DNA of 64,000 nucleotides from Glandiceps talaboti (taxonomy: Eukaryota > Hemichordata > Enteropneusta > Spengelidae): the NCBI RefSeq assembly GCF_964340395.1, contig NC_135560.1:18448598-18512597 (forward strand), in the 5' to 3' direction. Below, in pieces: positions 10,796-24,300 of the stretch. Position numbers and translations under genes: made by a program. Numbering within the stretch: position 1 is the first letter of the stretch; every line of letters starts with the position of its first letter. Under the pieces are notes generated by a model that did no database searches, was not told where the DNA came from, and was given only the letters and a program-made list of their open reading frames with translations.

Positions 10796-13700
10796 AAAGA
10801 TACCATAAATAAATCTAACTTTTACAATTTTACTTGTATGACTCATGCCTATTATAGATGTACAGATGTATGCCAAGGACAATGACAGTGGATGTGAAAT
10901 ACATGGCTATAACATGTCAACCACTCTTCAACATCAGATTTCAATTTACCTGTCGTTTTCTCTCTTTTTCTTTGTCTTTTGCTCTTTTCAACTCTTCTTG
11001 TATCTTTCTTTCTTCTTCTTTGACCCTTTCAAGTTCTTTTTGAACCTGGATATTCATAAAGAATGTGGTAATATAAGGTACAAAGGTTTGACAACATAGT
11101 AATCAAGGAATTTTATTACAGGGAGGCCCAAAAAACTGCATGGTGGCTTTACCCGTAACCATTCCCTTTCATCAGCAAGACGGCAACAATTCTGACACAA
11201 AGGATGTGGTGTTAGGTTTGTAGACATGACAAATTTCAGCTCTACAAAAACAAAGAAACTGCTTCATTTCTTACCTTTGATTGTAGAAAGCATTTGCATG
11301 AGTATTTGTGGTGTTTCTGTTGCTTTTCCCCTTGCTATGCTTGTGTCAGTATGGCCACAGAAAACGTCAAAACCATTCATGCAAATACTTACACACATGG
11401 GGTTTTGTCATAGTACTGTTTCTCGTTTAAAGATAGTATTTAAATGTATGTATACATATGACTCTGACGTGGAGACTAACCTTCCAGGCATTCAATTTCT
11501 CCACTCTTTCTTGTCGTTCCTTCTCTGTCTTCTCAGCTTTCATTTTCTCTTTCTCAATATCTTCACTGACCATGGCTACTTCATCTTCCTCTGCTTTGTA
11601 GACCAATTCTTCTTTTTCACTCTGTTATGAGAACAGAACAACAATAAATAACAATCATCAATGTGAGTGGGAGACAAATTTGGATAAATTAAGGTTGTAC
11701 TAACCTGTTCATGGTCTTTGTGGGACTTCTTACATTGATAATTATGATTTGAAAATGTGTGCCCAATATTCCAACTACAACAAGGATGTTCTTATTCAAA
11801 TACAATCATTATGTAAATGTACATGCATCAAGCATGTGAAGTGTGCATGTGGTAATTTACAGTGTTTGGTAATGACTTTTGGGGTGTGGCTTACTGAATC
11901 AGTTCTAATCATAATTAGTAACATTTCCATGTGCTCAACACAAGTATGGTACGCGAGATAAAGGGAGTATGACTAACACCGCAAACATACTAGCGTCATA
12001 GGGTTGCCTAACGTCATTACTAATCACACCCAAAATGTGTTATATATTTGAGTTATATTTAGGCCAAATGAACAAAATATTGATATACATGTAATATAAT
12101 TATACTGGCATGAACATAATCTATGAAAAATCAGGAAAAAACGGCGTCAATTTTTAAAAGTGCACAGTTTACGCATTTTAGCACCACAGAGTTAATGATG
12201 TAGACACACGTTAACTTGACAGACAACCAGGATTTAATCCTGTACTTTCTCTTCAAACTCATACAACTTGGTTTGCACATGGTGTAATGTATCATTTTGC
12301 ATGTATATGTATGTTGCTCACTGTCTGTTAATTTTGTTCTGCATAGTCATTTCAAAAGTCATTGCGGAAGATAAAATACCGCCAATGGCGTTGTAGCACA
12401 ACTGTAGTTTTTAAAAATGTTTATCCATATGCTAGTCTATGCTAACAATAGGTGTTTATTTGCTGAATAACTATCCAGATGCCTATCCAACCATGTTGCT
12501 ATCTTTACGATAAATGCTATCATTTGGCTGTTGCTATGGGCGTGGTCATGTTGTTAGATATATTTGCATACATTTGTGTATGTTTTTGTTCACTTGTGTA
12601 TGAATTCCTGATATTGTCTTTGCAATATACGTGATCATTTGGCTGTTGCTATGGGCGTGGTCTTGTTGCTAGGAAAATTTAAATACATTTTTTGAATGTT
12701 TATTCAATTGTCTATTAAACCCTGTTGTTATCTTTGTGAAATACACCACCGTTTGGCTGTTGCTATGGGCGTGGTCATGGTTACTAGGGTATTTGCATAC
12801 ATTTTTTGAATGTTTATTCATCTGTCTTTCTATTCCTGTTGTTATCTTTGCAATATACGTGATTATTTGGCTGTTGTTATGGGCGTGGTCTTGTTGCTAT
12901 GCAAATTTACATACATTTTTTGGATGTTTATTCAATTATCTATTAAACCCTATTGTTATCTTTGTGAAATACACCACCGTTTGGCTGTTGCTATGGGCGT
13001 GGTCATGGTTGCTAGGGTATTTGCATACATTTTTTGAATGTTTACTCACTTGCTTACCAGATGATGTTGTTATTTGACCAAAATATACTGTCATTTGGTT
13101 GTTGCTAAAGGGTGTGGTCATGGTTGCTAGGGCCAATTTTGTCAAAATGTTTTTAAGAAAATCTGCAGAATAACAGTTTCAGAAACATCTTGCCAAGTTT
13201 CAGACTAATTGACCAAGTACTTTTTGAGATATAAGTTTTTGACCAAAAATGAACATTTTTACACCTAATTTGCATATCACTCATGGAATCATGGTATGCT
13301 TAATATTTCTTCGTCCATACATCCCTAGATACATTCCCATTAAATTTCAGCCCAATCTGCTCAGTAGTTTTAGAATTATAGATTTTTAACCAAAAAGACA
13401 CATTTTTAGCCCTAATTTGCATATCACTGATGGAATCATCCCGTCATGAACAAATCTTACTTTACACCACCTTAAGAATGTTCCCACCAAATTTCGCACC
13501 AATCTGCCCAGTAGTTTCTGAGTTTAAGTTTTTTGACCAAAAATCACATTTTTTGACCCAAATCACACACCTGTGATGCGATCATTTTGATTTGAACAAT
13601 TTCCCAACTAGACACCCAAAGTAATGGACCCACCAAATATCGTGGCAATCGGTTCAGCGGTTTTTGACTTTAAGTTGTTTACACACACACACACACACAC

Positions 13701-16700
13701 ACATCCACACACACAGACAGACAGACGCCGGGCGATCCCTATAGCACTACTGAACAAGTTCAGTTGTGCTAATAAAAATCATTATTATAGTGTGGCCTAA
13801 TTGACTAATCTCTACCTAATACTCTGGTAGAAATAACAACAGTGAAAATACCACTAACCTCCTTCTGCATTCTCCATTTCTGTATTGCTACTTTTTTCTT
13901 CTCTAACAATGCCAAGTATTCTTGATACCAATTCTCATGGTCTTTGACATCGTCCAGAGTTCTACCAGGTAAATTAGTGTGTGCTACACTCATAAAGGAT
14001 GACTTTCCCTGTAAGTAAAACATAAAAGTTTCCACTACATTAACCTTGCTTACAGTTGTCCACACACACCTACTAACTCCTCCCTCATGTAGGAGTGGTG
14101 GGTCAAAGTATGTGTAAACAAAAACACCTCCTGAAACTATCCTTACTTCAGCTACCAACAAGTGTTCTCTTGAAACCCCTATGAAAATGTCCCAACTTAG
14201 GACAACTATACGCCGCCAAAACTATCTTGTAGCCATCCTGACTTAGGTCACCAAGGTCTCCTGAAACCACCCAGACTTAGGGGGGCCCTCTGGAACCCTA
14301 TATCTATAAAATGAGCAGCTGTGTATATTACTAATCAGTTATCCAAGTTTTTGGGTGAAAATTGTCTGGATGCAAATATATCACTATTCATGGTCCACAT
14401 ACCAACTTTTAAGACTCACCTTGTGCCTGTTTCTAAACTTCAGAAATGTCTGGTGATCGTACTCATCCCATCCACCCTTGTGACCTCCAGTCTGCTGTAA
14501 GAATCTCTGGAAAACAAAAAGTTTTACATCTTGTAAAGAAAGTAAGAAATTTGGAAGGACAGGACTACGGTAATAGGAGGGAGATGCCTAGACATTAACT
14601 ATATTCAAAAGAATAACTCAAATTTCTGATCACCTGAAAGAGTACACATACATACCAAAAACCATGAACATATGTGTATGAGATGACACTAAATATTGCC
14701 AGTAACTTCTTACCTCAAATGCAGCAACTTCAGGTGGCATGTCTGTCAGTATGCTTCTTGCTGATGACAACGGTTTGGATCTGCTTGTACTGGGTGCCTT
14801 GCTGTCGACAGCAATTGATGGTATTTTTGACCAAGCTTCAAACCGTTTCTCTAAAGCAGTCACTTCTTGTGATACAGTCAGTTCTTCTCTGATCAGGTGT
14901 TCATATCTAAGACAGTGAATGTAAAGACATCAACTATTTTAGAAAGTTACAGAGCTGTATTTTTTGGCAAATTACAGGTACTCCAATTTTATTTCACCAA
15001 TATAATGTTTTCCTACTAAAACAAAAATGTTCATTCATTGATAAACATTTGTATGTTGGTTGAGAGTTCTACCTGTGAATCCTTCATGATTGTTTTTACA
15101 TCTATTAATACTTATTACACCTGTCTGTGATTGGTATATGATGGTTACATCTGTTGACACTTAGTCTGTGATTTGTCAGTATTGCACACATCCGTGAACA
15201 CTTTGTGTGTGATTGGTCAATAATGATGTCATAGTTATGAATAAATTGGTCTGCGATTAGTTCAAAATGAAGCACTGTTAAATATAAAATTGGCTATAAC
15301 ATGTTGACAAGTATCACACATCACAGGGTGATGACTGTATAGTCTGAGTCTATGATTTTAATATGATGGAAATCTGTATTTTCATCATACCATAAATTTG
15401 AATAGAAATAAGACTATACAGAATAAGCACTTACATTTCCTTTTGTCTTTCTTTGAAAGCATTGACTGTTGCTTCAATATCCTCCATAGTTTCTTTCAGT
15501 TTCTCAACAACTGCAATTAAAGAAAACAATGTGACATACTTTGAACGTAAACATGTTACCCTCAGATTTTACTTTAAAAAATTTAAAAACAACACATTTC
15601 ACCTTATTAGTCAAGCAGCAGCGTCACCACTTGGAATGCTTCAAAATACCACATTAGAATAAAGGGCATGAATATGTTCACAGCAATTCAAGTTATACTC
15701 ACACTCAGGGGTTGGTTTAATGTCTTTCAGCTCTCGTTGAAACTTTCTAACATTTCCTCTCAATTTGTTGATTTGTTGTTTTAGCTTCACCTCTGATAAG
15801 ATACATAGAAAAAAATAACATGTACATGTATACAGTTCATGAAATTTCACGAGTTGTTAAATTTATGTGTAAACTGTATAACTTCAATGAGATCAATATA
15901 ATTTTTGATTGTTCACAATTTTGGCACAAATACCATTATTTCAGTGCCACAGTTAGTTTGCCCCTTCTCTTCTGAAACAACAGCACACATTGCTGCTTGA
16001 GTTAACACCAGGTAGTGTGGTGGGGTCAACAGTGAATAACAGATATCTGATTACAATGTGACGTTATATCAACAACAAAAATGACTGGATAACCCCCAGC
16101 ATAAAAAGAATACATGATTATACAAGTGCTTATCTTAGTCTGTTTCATTTCACTAGAATATTTTCACTTCTTGTATTCCAGGTGTTACTTACTTTCTGCC
16201 TTTCTTTCAGTGTTATATTTGATTTCTAGCTCTTCAAGTCCACAGAAGTCCTTTCTGAAATCACTTCTTTTATTATACAACTGGGTACTCTTCTCTCTGT
16301 CCATACTTGTAATTCTTCATAAAAGAAAGTAAATACAGCTAAATTAGATTTTCAATGTTTCATTCTATGTCAACACTCTGTCACACTACAATTTTCCATT
16401 TCAACATTTTTTCTTACTTTCTAAATCCCTTTTTATGAGGCGACTCATAGGAACACAAGCCATGTCTTTCTCTCTTTACATGTAGGTATGTATGTGTCTT
16501 TCTTGATATATACAGTCCTGTTTTTGTCCATCGATATCTGCATTTGGACCTCTTCCTGATACGTATGTGTGTAAATCTCGTCCGTAAATAACCACTACAT
16601 GTACTTGTCATTTGGTATCAGCAACTTACTTTTGTTCTAGTTGTTCTATATCTTTGAGTAACTGCATCTTCTTCGCTTTCTCTGTCTTTGATTTCCATGC

Positions 16701-17460
16701 CCACGTCTTGTCACCTTTACCTTCATTAGACTCCTATCAAGAAAAGAATGCACTGAGTCAGTGGTATATCCATGTATGTCACTATTGGCCGAGACAAGGA
16801 GTTTAGGCTCCCCTATCTTGGTTGTCAAAAACATTATTCCCCCAAACATCTCTCAGATACAAGTTTGAAAATTGATTGTACAGTTCAATTTGGGAAAGTT
16901 CAATTTTCAAAAATTGAACTTTTGATCAGTTTTGCTAAATGTAAGAACAATGTTCTTTGAAGATCGTTGCAAAAAAAAATCATTGAAAAATGAAGATGTC
17001 AGGATTTGTTGACTTTTCACTGCAGTTTGTTTTCACCACTATTGCACTGGCCATGTGCATATGTATAGGGAATACAAGAGAACTCAGCCTGTTATATACT
17101 CCTGAGCACAAATGCATATGAACCAAGTTCTCCTACTGGCCACAGACTTCCTTGTCAGTGTACTGGCCAAGTTTTCCAGTACATATGCTGGCTGAGCTCG
17201 CAACTGGTTTAGTGCTCTTGACACTATGTGAAGCAAACAAGAACATGAAGCCACTCCATGGCTAGAGAGCAGGTCAAAATGCAAAGTGTATCTGTCTACC
17301 ACTTTTCATTATGTCTGCCCAAGAATGAAGATAGAAGAAAATAAGATATTGAAATCACTGAATCAGCTATAACAGACAAGTGATCACTAGCTGCAATAAT
17401 AGTTACCATTTGTTGTGATTTTGAGCACGTTTTCTTCTGTTTTGTGTTTTTTTGCTCCAT
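8687..17460 (-). CDS. CCDC112: coiled-coil domain-containing protein 112 (CCDC112), complete
   Basis: Thirteen coding exons on the minus strand join in phase: 17460-17407, 16733-16630, 16314-16193, 15792-15703, 15510-15435, 14906-14714, 14506-14420, 14008-13859, 11621-11481, 11045-10950, 10251-10006, 9640-9519 and 8717-8687 (stop TGA 8689-8687). The sum is 1512 bases, or 503 residues, close to the 529-residue human protein. All introns are GT-AG. Diagnostic shared segments, in order, are IKPTPEFVEKL, QTGGHKGGWDEYDHQTF, LPGRTLDDVKDHENWYQ, AEIARFQERDMRRLE, RDPSRLYKLTEGW and the C-terminal VLHIPHRAVPSW. Most of the protein is charged coiled coil. CCDC112 is a centriolar-satellite protein in vertebrates; the same role here is inferred from orthology. 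The start is the first ATG of a short lysine-rich exon; further non-coding exons upstream are possible. The 2.2-kb intron at 11622-13858 is filled by a repeat array, and the intron at 10252-10949 by a CA microsatellite. Cyclin B is transcribed divergently about 3.9 kb away. Confidence 0.93.
10603..10795. repeat. (AC)n microsatellite, interrupted
   Basis: About 190 bp of CA dinucleotides with a central GACA/GAGACA-type interruption near 10683-10737. It is intronic in CCDC112. ORFs of Thr-His or Val-Cys over it are artefacts. Confidence 0.97.
12500..13772. repeat. intronic repeat array ending GTTCAGTTGTGCTAAT
   Basis: From 12520 to 13135 there are five to six units of about 110 bp, each built on TTTGGCTGTTGCTATGGGCG followed by TGGTC, 'TTGCTAGG', 'TTTGCATACATTTTTTGAATG' in parts, and 'CCTGTTGTTATCTTTG'. 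Then come three diverged units around 'TTTTTGACCAAAAA' and 'CTAATTTGCATATCAC' (13140-13680). A CA/CAGA microsatellite follows at 13680-13727. The stretch closes with GTTCAGTTGTGCTAAT at 13757-13772. A second arrangement with the same head motif and the same tail lies at 18860-19590. This looks like a composite dispersed repeat. ORFs here (for example 12736-13077) come from the repeats. Confidence 0.6.
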
Positions 17461-18901
17461 TCTGTGCATTCACTCTAAAGTCTCCGTAGCAGCAGCCATG
17501 CAGTCGAGCATGTACCAGTGTCATGTGTATGCACAGTAATGCTGACACTTGTGAAACTGTCGCTATGGAGACTTTTTTGAGTGGTAGTGCATGAGAAATG
17601 ACATAATAGGTTTCCATTTGGTGTTTTAAGTTAAAATGGAAGCATTTGAATAATTATGTGTGAGTTATTTCTAGGGAAATGTTCAGTGACAAGAAATATC
17701 GTAGCCAGGGATATCATGGGTGGTGGCACTAGTCCGGTAGGTGTTGTAGTGAAGAACGGCTAGTGCCACTGCAGTGCCAGTAGTCTATCCAGTGAGGGCC
17801 AGCTACTGACACCAGAGTTGTACTTGACTCGACCAAAACTGAAACGTTATTTTTTCACAAAAATGTTTTTAAAATATACTTTTAACTTTATTTTCAGCAT
17901 AAAATTATTATACTGTAGTTGCCATCAAGTGAATCACTACTGAGTATTTTTTATAATGGGGGGGGGGGGGGCTAAATTGTTGAATTAGCCTTGCTTGCAT
18001 ACTGGGTAAGTTTGGACTTGATTCTGATCTTTTCCCTTCTGAACAGTACTTCGATAAATCATGTTATGTGAAATAGACAAATCACCGACAGGAAATATTC
18101 TTCGATGAATCGAGATTATGTTAGGCATTGAGCATTTGTCTGTGATTGTAACATGCTGGTATCCTGGTAAACCCCTGCCAGCAAACAGTACCGTTCACGT
18201 CACCAACATGACTGGACCTGTCCGCCCCGGCCCGACCCATCTCAATGTCTGTAGATCAGGTTCTCCTTTGCCGATTTGCCTTTGGCGACCATGTACGGTT
18301 GTGTTGATACTTAATAAAAGTTAGATTTTGCTCCTGTACGTGGACTATAGATTTGGAAACATAGGAACCGAGGGAATAGTCAAGAAACAGAGCTACGGGC
18401 ATCTAACAACGGTCGTAAACAATGATAAATTTACCTTTGCTACGGCGGCAGCCATTTTGAATTCCCAGCGTTTGTTTGTGCATTCTCTACTACTAGTAAT
18501 AGGAACGCTTTACAATAAAATGTGAGCACTCTGTAGTACATGTAACTCGGAAAAATAAAAAGAAAGTTCACGACATTTTTCTTCACAAAATTTGAAATTA
18601 ATAACAAATTCAAAACATTTGAAGAGTATGACACAAACAATCTCCCAAGGGACTGGAGCCAGTCTAATTACATAATTATATAAAAGGTGACAAATTAAAT
18701 AAAATAGCACCATTGGTAATGTGGCACAAATGTATAGTTCATTTTGTTTATATACACCATAATTTTACTGTTGGAATGGACAGTATCTTCATTGCTAGGT
18801 CCTTTTTTCTGAACGTTTATCCACTTGCCAAACCATTCCTGTTGTTACACCGTATTTTTGCACCATGTACACTGTTGCTATGAGTGTGGTCTTGCTATTA
18901 G

Positions 18902-18983
18902 CATGGATGTAAACACAAACAAATTTACGGGTAATGTAGCACAAATTCGACAGAACCATGGATGTATTAGTGATACATCCATG
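18902..18983. mobile_element. 82-bp insertion with TIRs and 7-bp target duplication
   Basis: The ends are CATGGATGTA and TACATCCATG (perfect 10-bp inverted repeats), flanked on both sides by CTATTAG (18895-18901 and 18984-18990). Removing the insertion and one CTATTAG restores the 'GGTCTTG...GGCACATTTTC' order of the surrounding repeat unit, which supports a real insertion. It is too small to code. Confidence 0.65.
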
Positions 18984-19328
18984 CTATTAGGCACATTTTC
19001 CATGCTTGTTTTGAATGTTTATTCATTTATATTTGCCTACGATTTATCTGTTGCAATATACACCTTCATTTGGCTGTTGCTATGGCCCGGTCATGGTCTT
19101 GTTGCTAGGCATATTTGCAAACAAAATTCCATTGTTTATATCTTTGCCTAACCATCCCTGTTGATACATTTGCAATATACATCACCATTTGGCAGTTTCA
19201 AAATAGTGTAGTCTTGCACATCATGTTGCTAGGTAGATACTTGAACAATATCCTACCTAGAAATTGAAAGCAACATCCCTACTAAATATCAAAATAATAT
19301 TTCTAGTGGTTTTCGGTCTCCCACAACC

Positions 19329-19480
<152 letters not shown>

Positions 19481-20639
19481 TGGACGGACGGACGGACGAA
19501 CTGACGGGCAGACGGACGGACGAACAAGACTGTTTAGCAGGTCTCATGTCTATATACCATGAATGAATAGTTTTTAGTTCAGTTGTGCTAAAAACCTGAG
19601 TAATCTCTCAGTTTTTCTTGGTGCCATTGACAAAAAGGTACAAGTCCCCCCCCCCCCCCATCAAAAATGTTTTAAGATTTCACGACATCAATGGGTGCAA
19701 ATACCTATAAAAACTAATGATTTAATGACATCAATATCCAATAACCTTTCATTCTAGGCTGAGATTGGAAGCATTTTTAATGCCAAGAATGTTTGTTTTT
19801 CGATCCAAATCACACACCTGTGGGGCACTGTACACGATTTTACCCATAACTCTCTCTGATGTGTACTGTTGGACATCAGCTCCTTGAAGTCAGACAAATC
19901 TCACATGTGTACAGAATTTTATAAGAATATTTTTGCCATTTTCAAAATGTAGAATTGACACATGAGTTTCTGAATATATATTTCCATTGGTTCTGGTATC
20001 AATGATTTATTGTAGAAGGGATAGCAATTTTAGAAATTTGTCAACAGATTTTCTTGAAAAACATGCAAAATATTTTCCACAAAACTAAGGAAAATATATG
20101 CACCTGTTAATGTGTTTGCCAACGATATAGATTTATTTGAATAGATATGACAAAAGAAATTTACATACTAAAACTCATCATACACACTGTCTACCCAAGT
20201 TATTGATACTTTGACATTGAAAAGTGTTTTATTCACAGTACATGTTTCATTTACTTGTTAGCACATTTTATGCAAAATTTAGAACTTTATTTTTGATTCC
20301 AAACATACTTTTGTTACATATCAATCAAACACAATTACTATGCTTAAAACGTTGACAAATATGGGTTATTGAAGAAGTTATAAAATAACATACTCCAAGC
20401 ATACCAATCAGAGAGAGTTATGGGTAAGACATTGCAGTGTGGGGCGACCATTGCATTCGAACATTTCTCATCTACACACCGACGTTTCAAATCAAAATTC
20501 TTTATCAAGGATATCAAGGCACGATATACAGCAGGTAACCACCCGACTATATATCTGAATGTTAACAATTGATAGAAATGTCGGATTGTACATGTATTTA
20601 TTTATTCGGACTGTATATTAAACTCGTTCCTTATGCATT

Positions 20640-20683
20640 TCTACATACATACATACATACATACATACATAGTACACACACAC

Positions 20684-20734
<51 letters not shown>

Positions 20735-20790
20735 CTTCACCATGCCTAAGGCTAAAGGCTAAGCACTAGTGAAGCTTTCAGGTCAGGTGT
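20640..20790. repeat. (CATA)n-(CAGA)n repeat with GTGTGCTAAA tail
   Basis: CATA units (20643-20672) pass through ACACAC into CAGA units (about 20685-20732). An end reading GGTCAGGTGTGCTAAA (about 20781-20796) follows, similar to but diverged from the TTCAGTTGTGCTAA tail of the two larger repeats. It is possibly a third, short member of that family. Confidence 0.5.
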
Positions 20791-21156
20791 GCTAAAGTAA
20801 AGTAGTTTATATAGCTAGGTTAGCAAAGTTTCCCCTAAAAGTACAGATATATCAAAATGAGTCTAAACTTGTATAAGATTCGACATTCGTGCGAACGTCG
20901 CGTCGACGGGTACGGGTTTAGGGACTAGACACAGTGATATATGATAATGCTGAACATGGATAAGGGCCCAAGGGGAGCTCAATACACTGTGTGAGTGTGT
21001 GTGTGTGTGTGTGTGTGTACAGGTGCGTTCTATTTTCCCGCGTTATTTCAACCTTTAAACCCCGTCTGAAAACGAGGCCACACTAGCCTTTGTCCCTCTG
21101 ATAAAGATACCTATGTTCCTATAAAAAATACCATCACCCAAAACAACACCGCTAAG

Positions 21157-21219
21157 CCAATCGCATTCTCTCTCGATAAATAAAACCGACCAATCATTGA
21201 TTTGAGAGCGTATTTCAAA
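21157..21219 (+). promoter_or_regulatory. cyclin B promoter: paired CCAAT boxes and CHR
   Basis: CCAAT boxes stand at 21157-21161 and 21190-21194, exactly 33 bp apart, followed by TTCAAA at 21214-21219, the reverse of the CHR consensus TTTGAA. This is the arrangement known for G2/M genes such as vertebrate cyclin B1/B2, where NF-Y binds the CCAAT pair and DREAM/B-MYB-MuvB the CHR. The start codon is 128 bp downstream. The function is inferred from spacing and position. Confidence 0.65.
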
Positions 21220-21346
21220 GTGTTTCTGTATCGCTGCGTCATTTAAATTGAACAACGAAATAGCTCACGGAAGTTTTTGTTTCTGCAGATATTAAACCTC
21301 GTGTGAACACCCTCTTGGAAATTCGTATCAGAAATTTACTCAAGCA

Positions 21347-24300
21347 ATGGCTTATCGTACAAGAAGCAATTCGGTAAGTGGTTATTTATTTTATGGTCAA
21401 GTTTGTCGACTGGTTTGTCGTTCAATTTTCAAAGAAGAACGATAGTCGTACTTGTTGTATCATGGGGGCAGCATTGGACACGTTGGAAGTATTCGTTCTA
21501 CTATAGCACCACAAAATTACCACTTCAGCAACATTTATATAAGTGTGTTTGCAATTTCATTTTCGTTAAATATTATGGATAAACCTTGTGCCGTGGAATA
21601 GCATCAAACCTGGGCTTCAAATTTTTGACTACCGAATAAAATGGCGTCGCGTTGGTAGTTGGCATAACCCTCGTAATTTATGCCATAGCGTCGGGCTTAT
21701 TGACTGATTCGGAGGGCACGCCTAGTAAAGTGCAACTACGAAATGTTCTCATACAAAGTGACATTCGACACAACACCATTACCAACTTTAGACAACTCGT
21801 AAATTCGTTACACGCTTGTTCAAAATGAAGCAATTTGACAGTCAATTTTCCGTGGTTTCGTTGGCATGTGCAACCATAGTACATGGCGACCCCTAGGATT
21901 TATGGTGAAACTCTGCTGTCGAAAAACTAATTATATTATGACTAAATACTTTGCTAAACCCTCCATTTTATACATTCTTCAAACTGAATTGATTGCACAC
22001 ACGTTAGTAATATATTACTATGTAAAAATTGTAATTTTGTACTGAATAATATTTTTTAAAGCTTTTTTTTTTTCGTTTTGGTGTTTGTTTTCAAACCCCA
22101 CAACGTAAAAGCTCAAATACAAACACACTAATTTCAAAACTAATGCAGTTATTGCAGCCTGAAAAAAGGGGAAAACCAAAATTTAAAATCCCCATCCGCA
22201 TGGATTCCAGGCTACAATCATTGCAGCTATCCTATGTTCTGACTGTTCTTGGCCAGAGAGACCGCTGTCTAAAACTTGCACTTCTTAGTAAAACCAGGAT
22301 TAAATCGTTAATTTAGTTTGGTTGGTTTCCAGTAACTACTGAGTATACATGCATTATATAGCCAGTATTTGAAATAAAGAAAATCCTGTACATAAAATAT
22401 GTTTTGCAGTGCAGCTATAATGTTATTATACTATACAGTATTGCTTTAGGCACTGTTGTATGAATTCTTATTTGCAACATATAATAATGTACATCAGTCC
22501 TCTCCCTTACAATGGAGTCACCAGTATCTCCCAATATCAGTACTGCTACCATGGTGTTTGAAATGCTTGTATTAAAGTAACTTATGTAAAGAAAACAATG
22601 ACAGGCATGGTAAGCAGAAAATATAGTTGTATGAAATAAAGATGTAATTTATTTATTCTATACTATTTCTGTCCTATTTCTGCAGAGCAACCTGCTCCAT
22701 GCTACAAGGTTTGGCACAGACCGTGAAAATGATATTATTGGAAAGAAGAACCAAGGACGGGTAGGCTCCAGAGATGCCCTTGGCACAATAACTGGAAATG
22801 TTGTCAGCACAAGAGATATTTTAGGAAAGAAGGTAAGTCATATTTGATATCACACCGAATACAATGCATCTTGCATTCTGATGTCTTATTTTGGTTGGTG
22901 GATTTTCACAAAATGTATGCAGCTCGGGTCTAGTTATGGTACAGATTCATATGTGGCTTCCTATGCATGATACTGTAAACCTGCATATTTTCACGACTAG
23001 AAAATTTTGCGATTTTACAGTCTTCATGTACTTCACAAAGATTAATTTACACTAATAACCATACTGGTACATTGCATTATGCAGAAATATATATTTTCGC
23101 TACTACTTATTTTCGCGTTTTTGTTTTGTAGCGAAAATAAATCCTACGCGAACATTTCCAGGTTTACAGTATAAGGTTATGCTTGTAGGCATGTGTAAAG
23201 TGGCACAACCATTTTTACTAGGGTGAAAATACTTGCATTCTAGTGTTTACTGTCTAATGCACAATAATTTCATAGCAAATAATGTGTTTCATCAACCATT
23301 TCATTATGTAGCGGCTAGTCCAACTTGTCCTTGAATTCTTGCATGTAAAAATAACATTACATGTAGATTTCTGCCAATAGCAAGTTTCAGAAATGAACAT
23401 ACTGAAGATTAGTCCTGTTCTTCCCAACTTGTAATGTTTTGTGTACAAAGAAAAGTACCCCCCCCCCCCCCCCGTAGAAAGAGGATTAAATATCCCCTTC
23501 CCCCACAAAAGCATATAGCTATAAGCTGACTGCTGTCCTTGTGCCTTATTTACTTCTAAAGTTCCAATGTGACTTATCATATTTGTTTCTCTTTATTCTT
23601 TGTCTAGGCAATGGTAAAACCAGCATTTGGTGCAAGACCTGGTAGAATAAACACTCTGAAATCTGTAGCAGAGTTGGGAATGAAACCAACAGGAAAGAGT
23701 ATTGTGACAGAGAAGAAGGAAGAGGTAGATTATGAGATACCATGTAGTTTGATATATTTTTCTGTTTGATTATGCTGGATTCAAAGATTGGTCTTTGTCG
23801 GTGCTCCTATTTAAGTGGCCATTTGATGACAAATGGTTATTAATTTCACATAAACTGGCTTTACAGCAAGCATTTGATGAGGCCTAGTAAGCTTGTTCAT
23901 TTGCTGCCACGAGATCATGGCATTGTGGCATTTGTCAAAGTATGTCTATTTATAGTGTCAGGTTTTGTTGTTTCAGAAATGCAGGTCGCCATCCCCATCA
24001 CTGATGGATGCTTGTGAAGACGCCACAGAGAAAGGATACTCATCAGAACAGTTGCAGAATGTAGAAGATATTGATAAAGGTGACCATGATAACCCACAGC
24101 TAGTCAGTGAATACGTCAATGATATTTACAAGTACATGAGACAACTTGAGGTAAGAATAAAACTTGTGTACGTGGCACTTCCTGGAATGGTTAGATATGA
24201 TACATGTCACTGCACTATCAAACATTATAAATTGTTGCCACTTATAGTTTAGTGGGTTTCTGAATTTTGATACTTTATGATTTGCAGTTATGTGTATTGA

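Noticed and set aside
10488-10882. Several Thr-His and Val-Cys ORFs on both strands
   Set aside because: They are translations of the CA microsatellite in a CCDC112 intron.
17730-17772. Short inverted repeat GGCACTAG...CTAGTGCC
   Set aside because: Arms of only about 9 bp with no target duplication; not distinguishable from chance.
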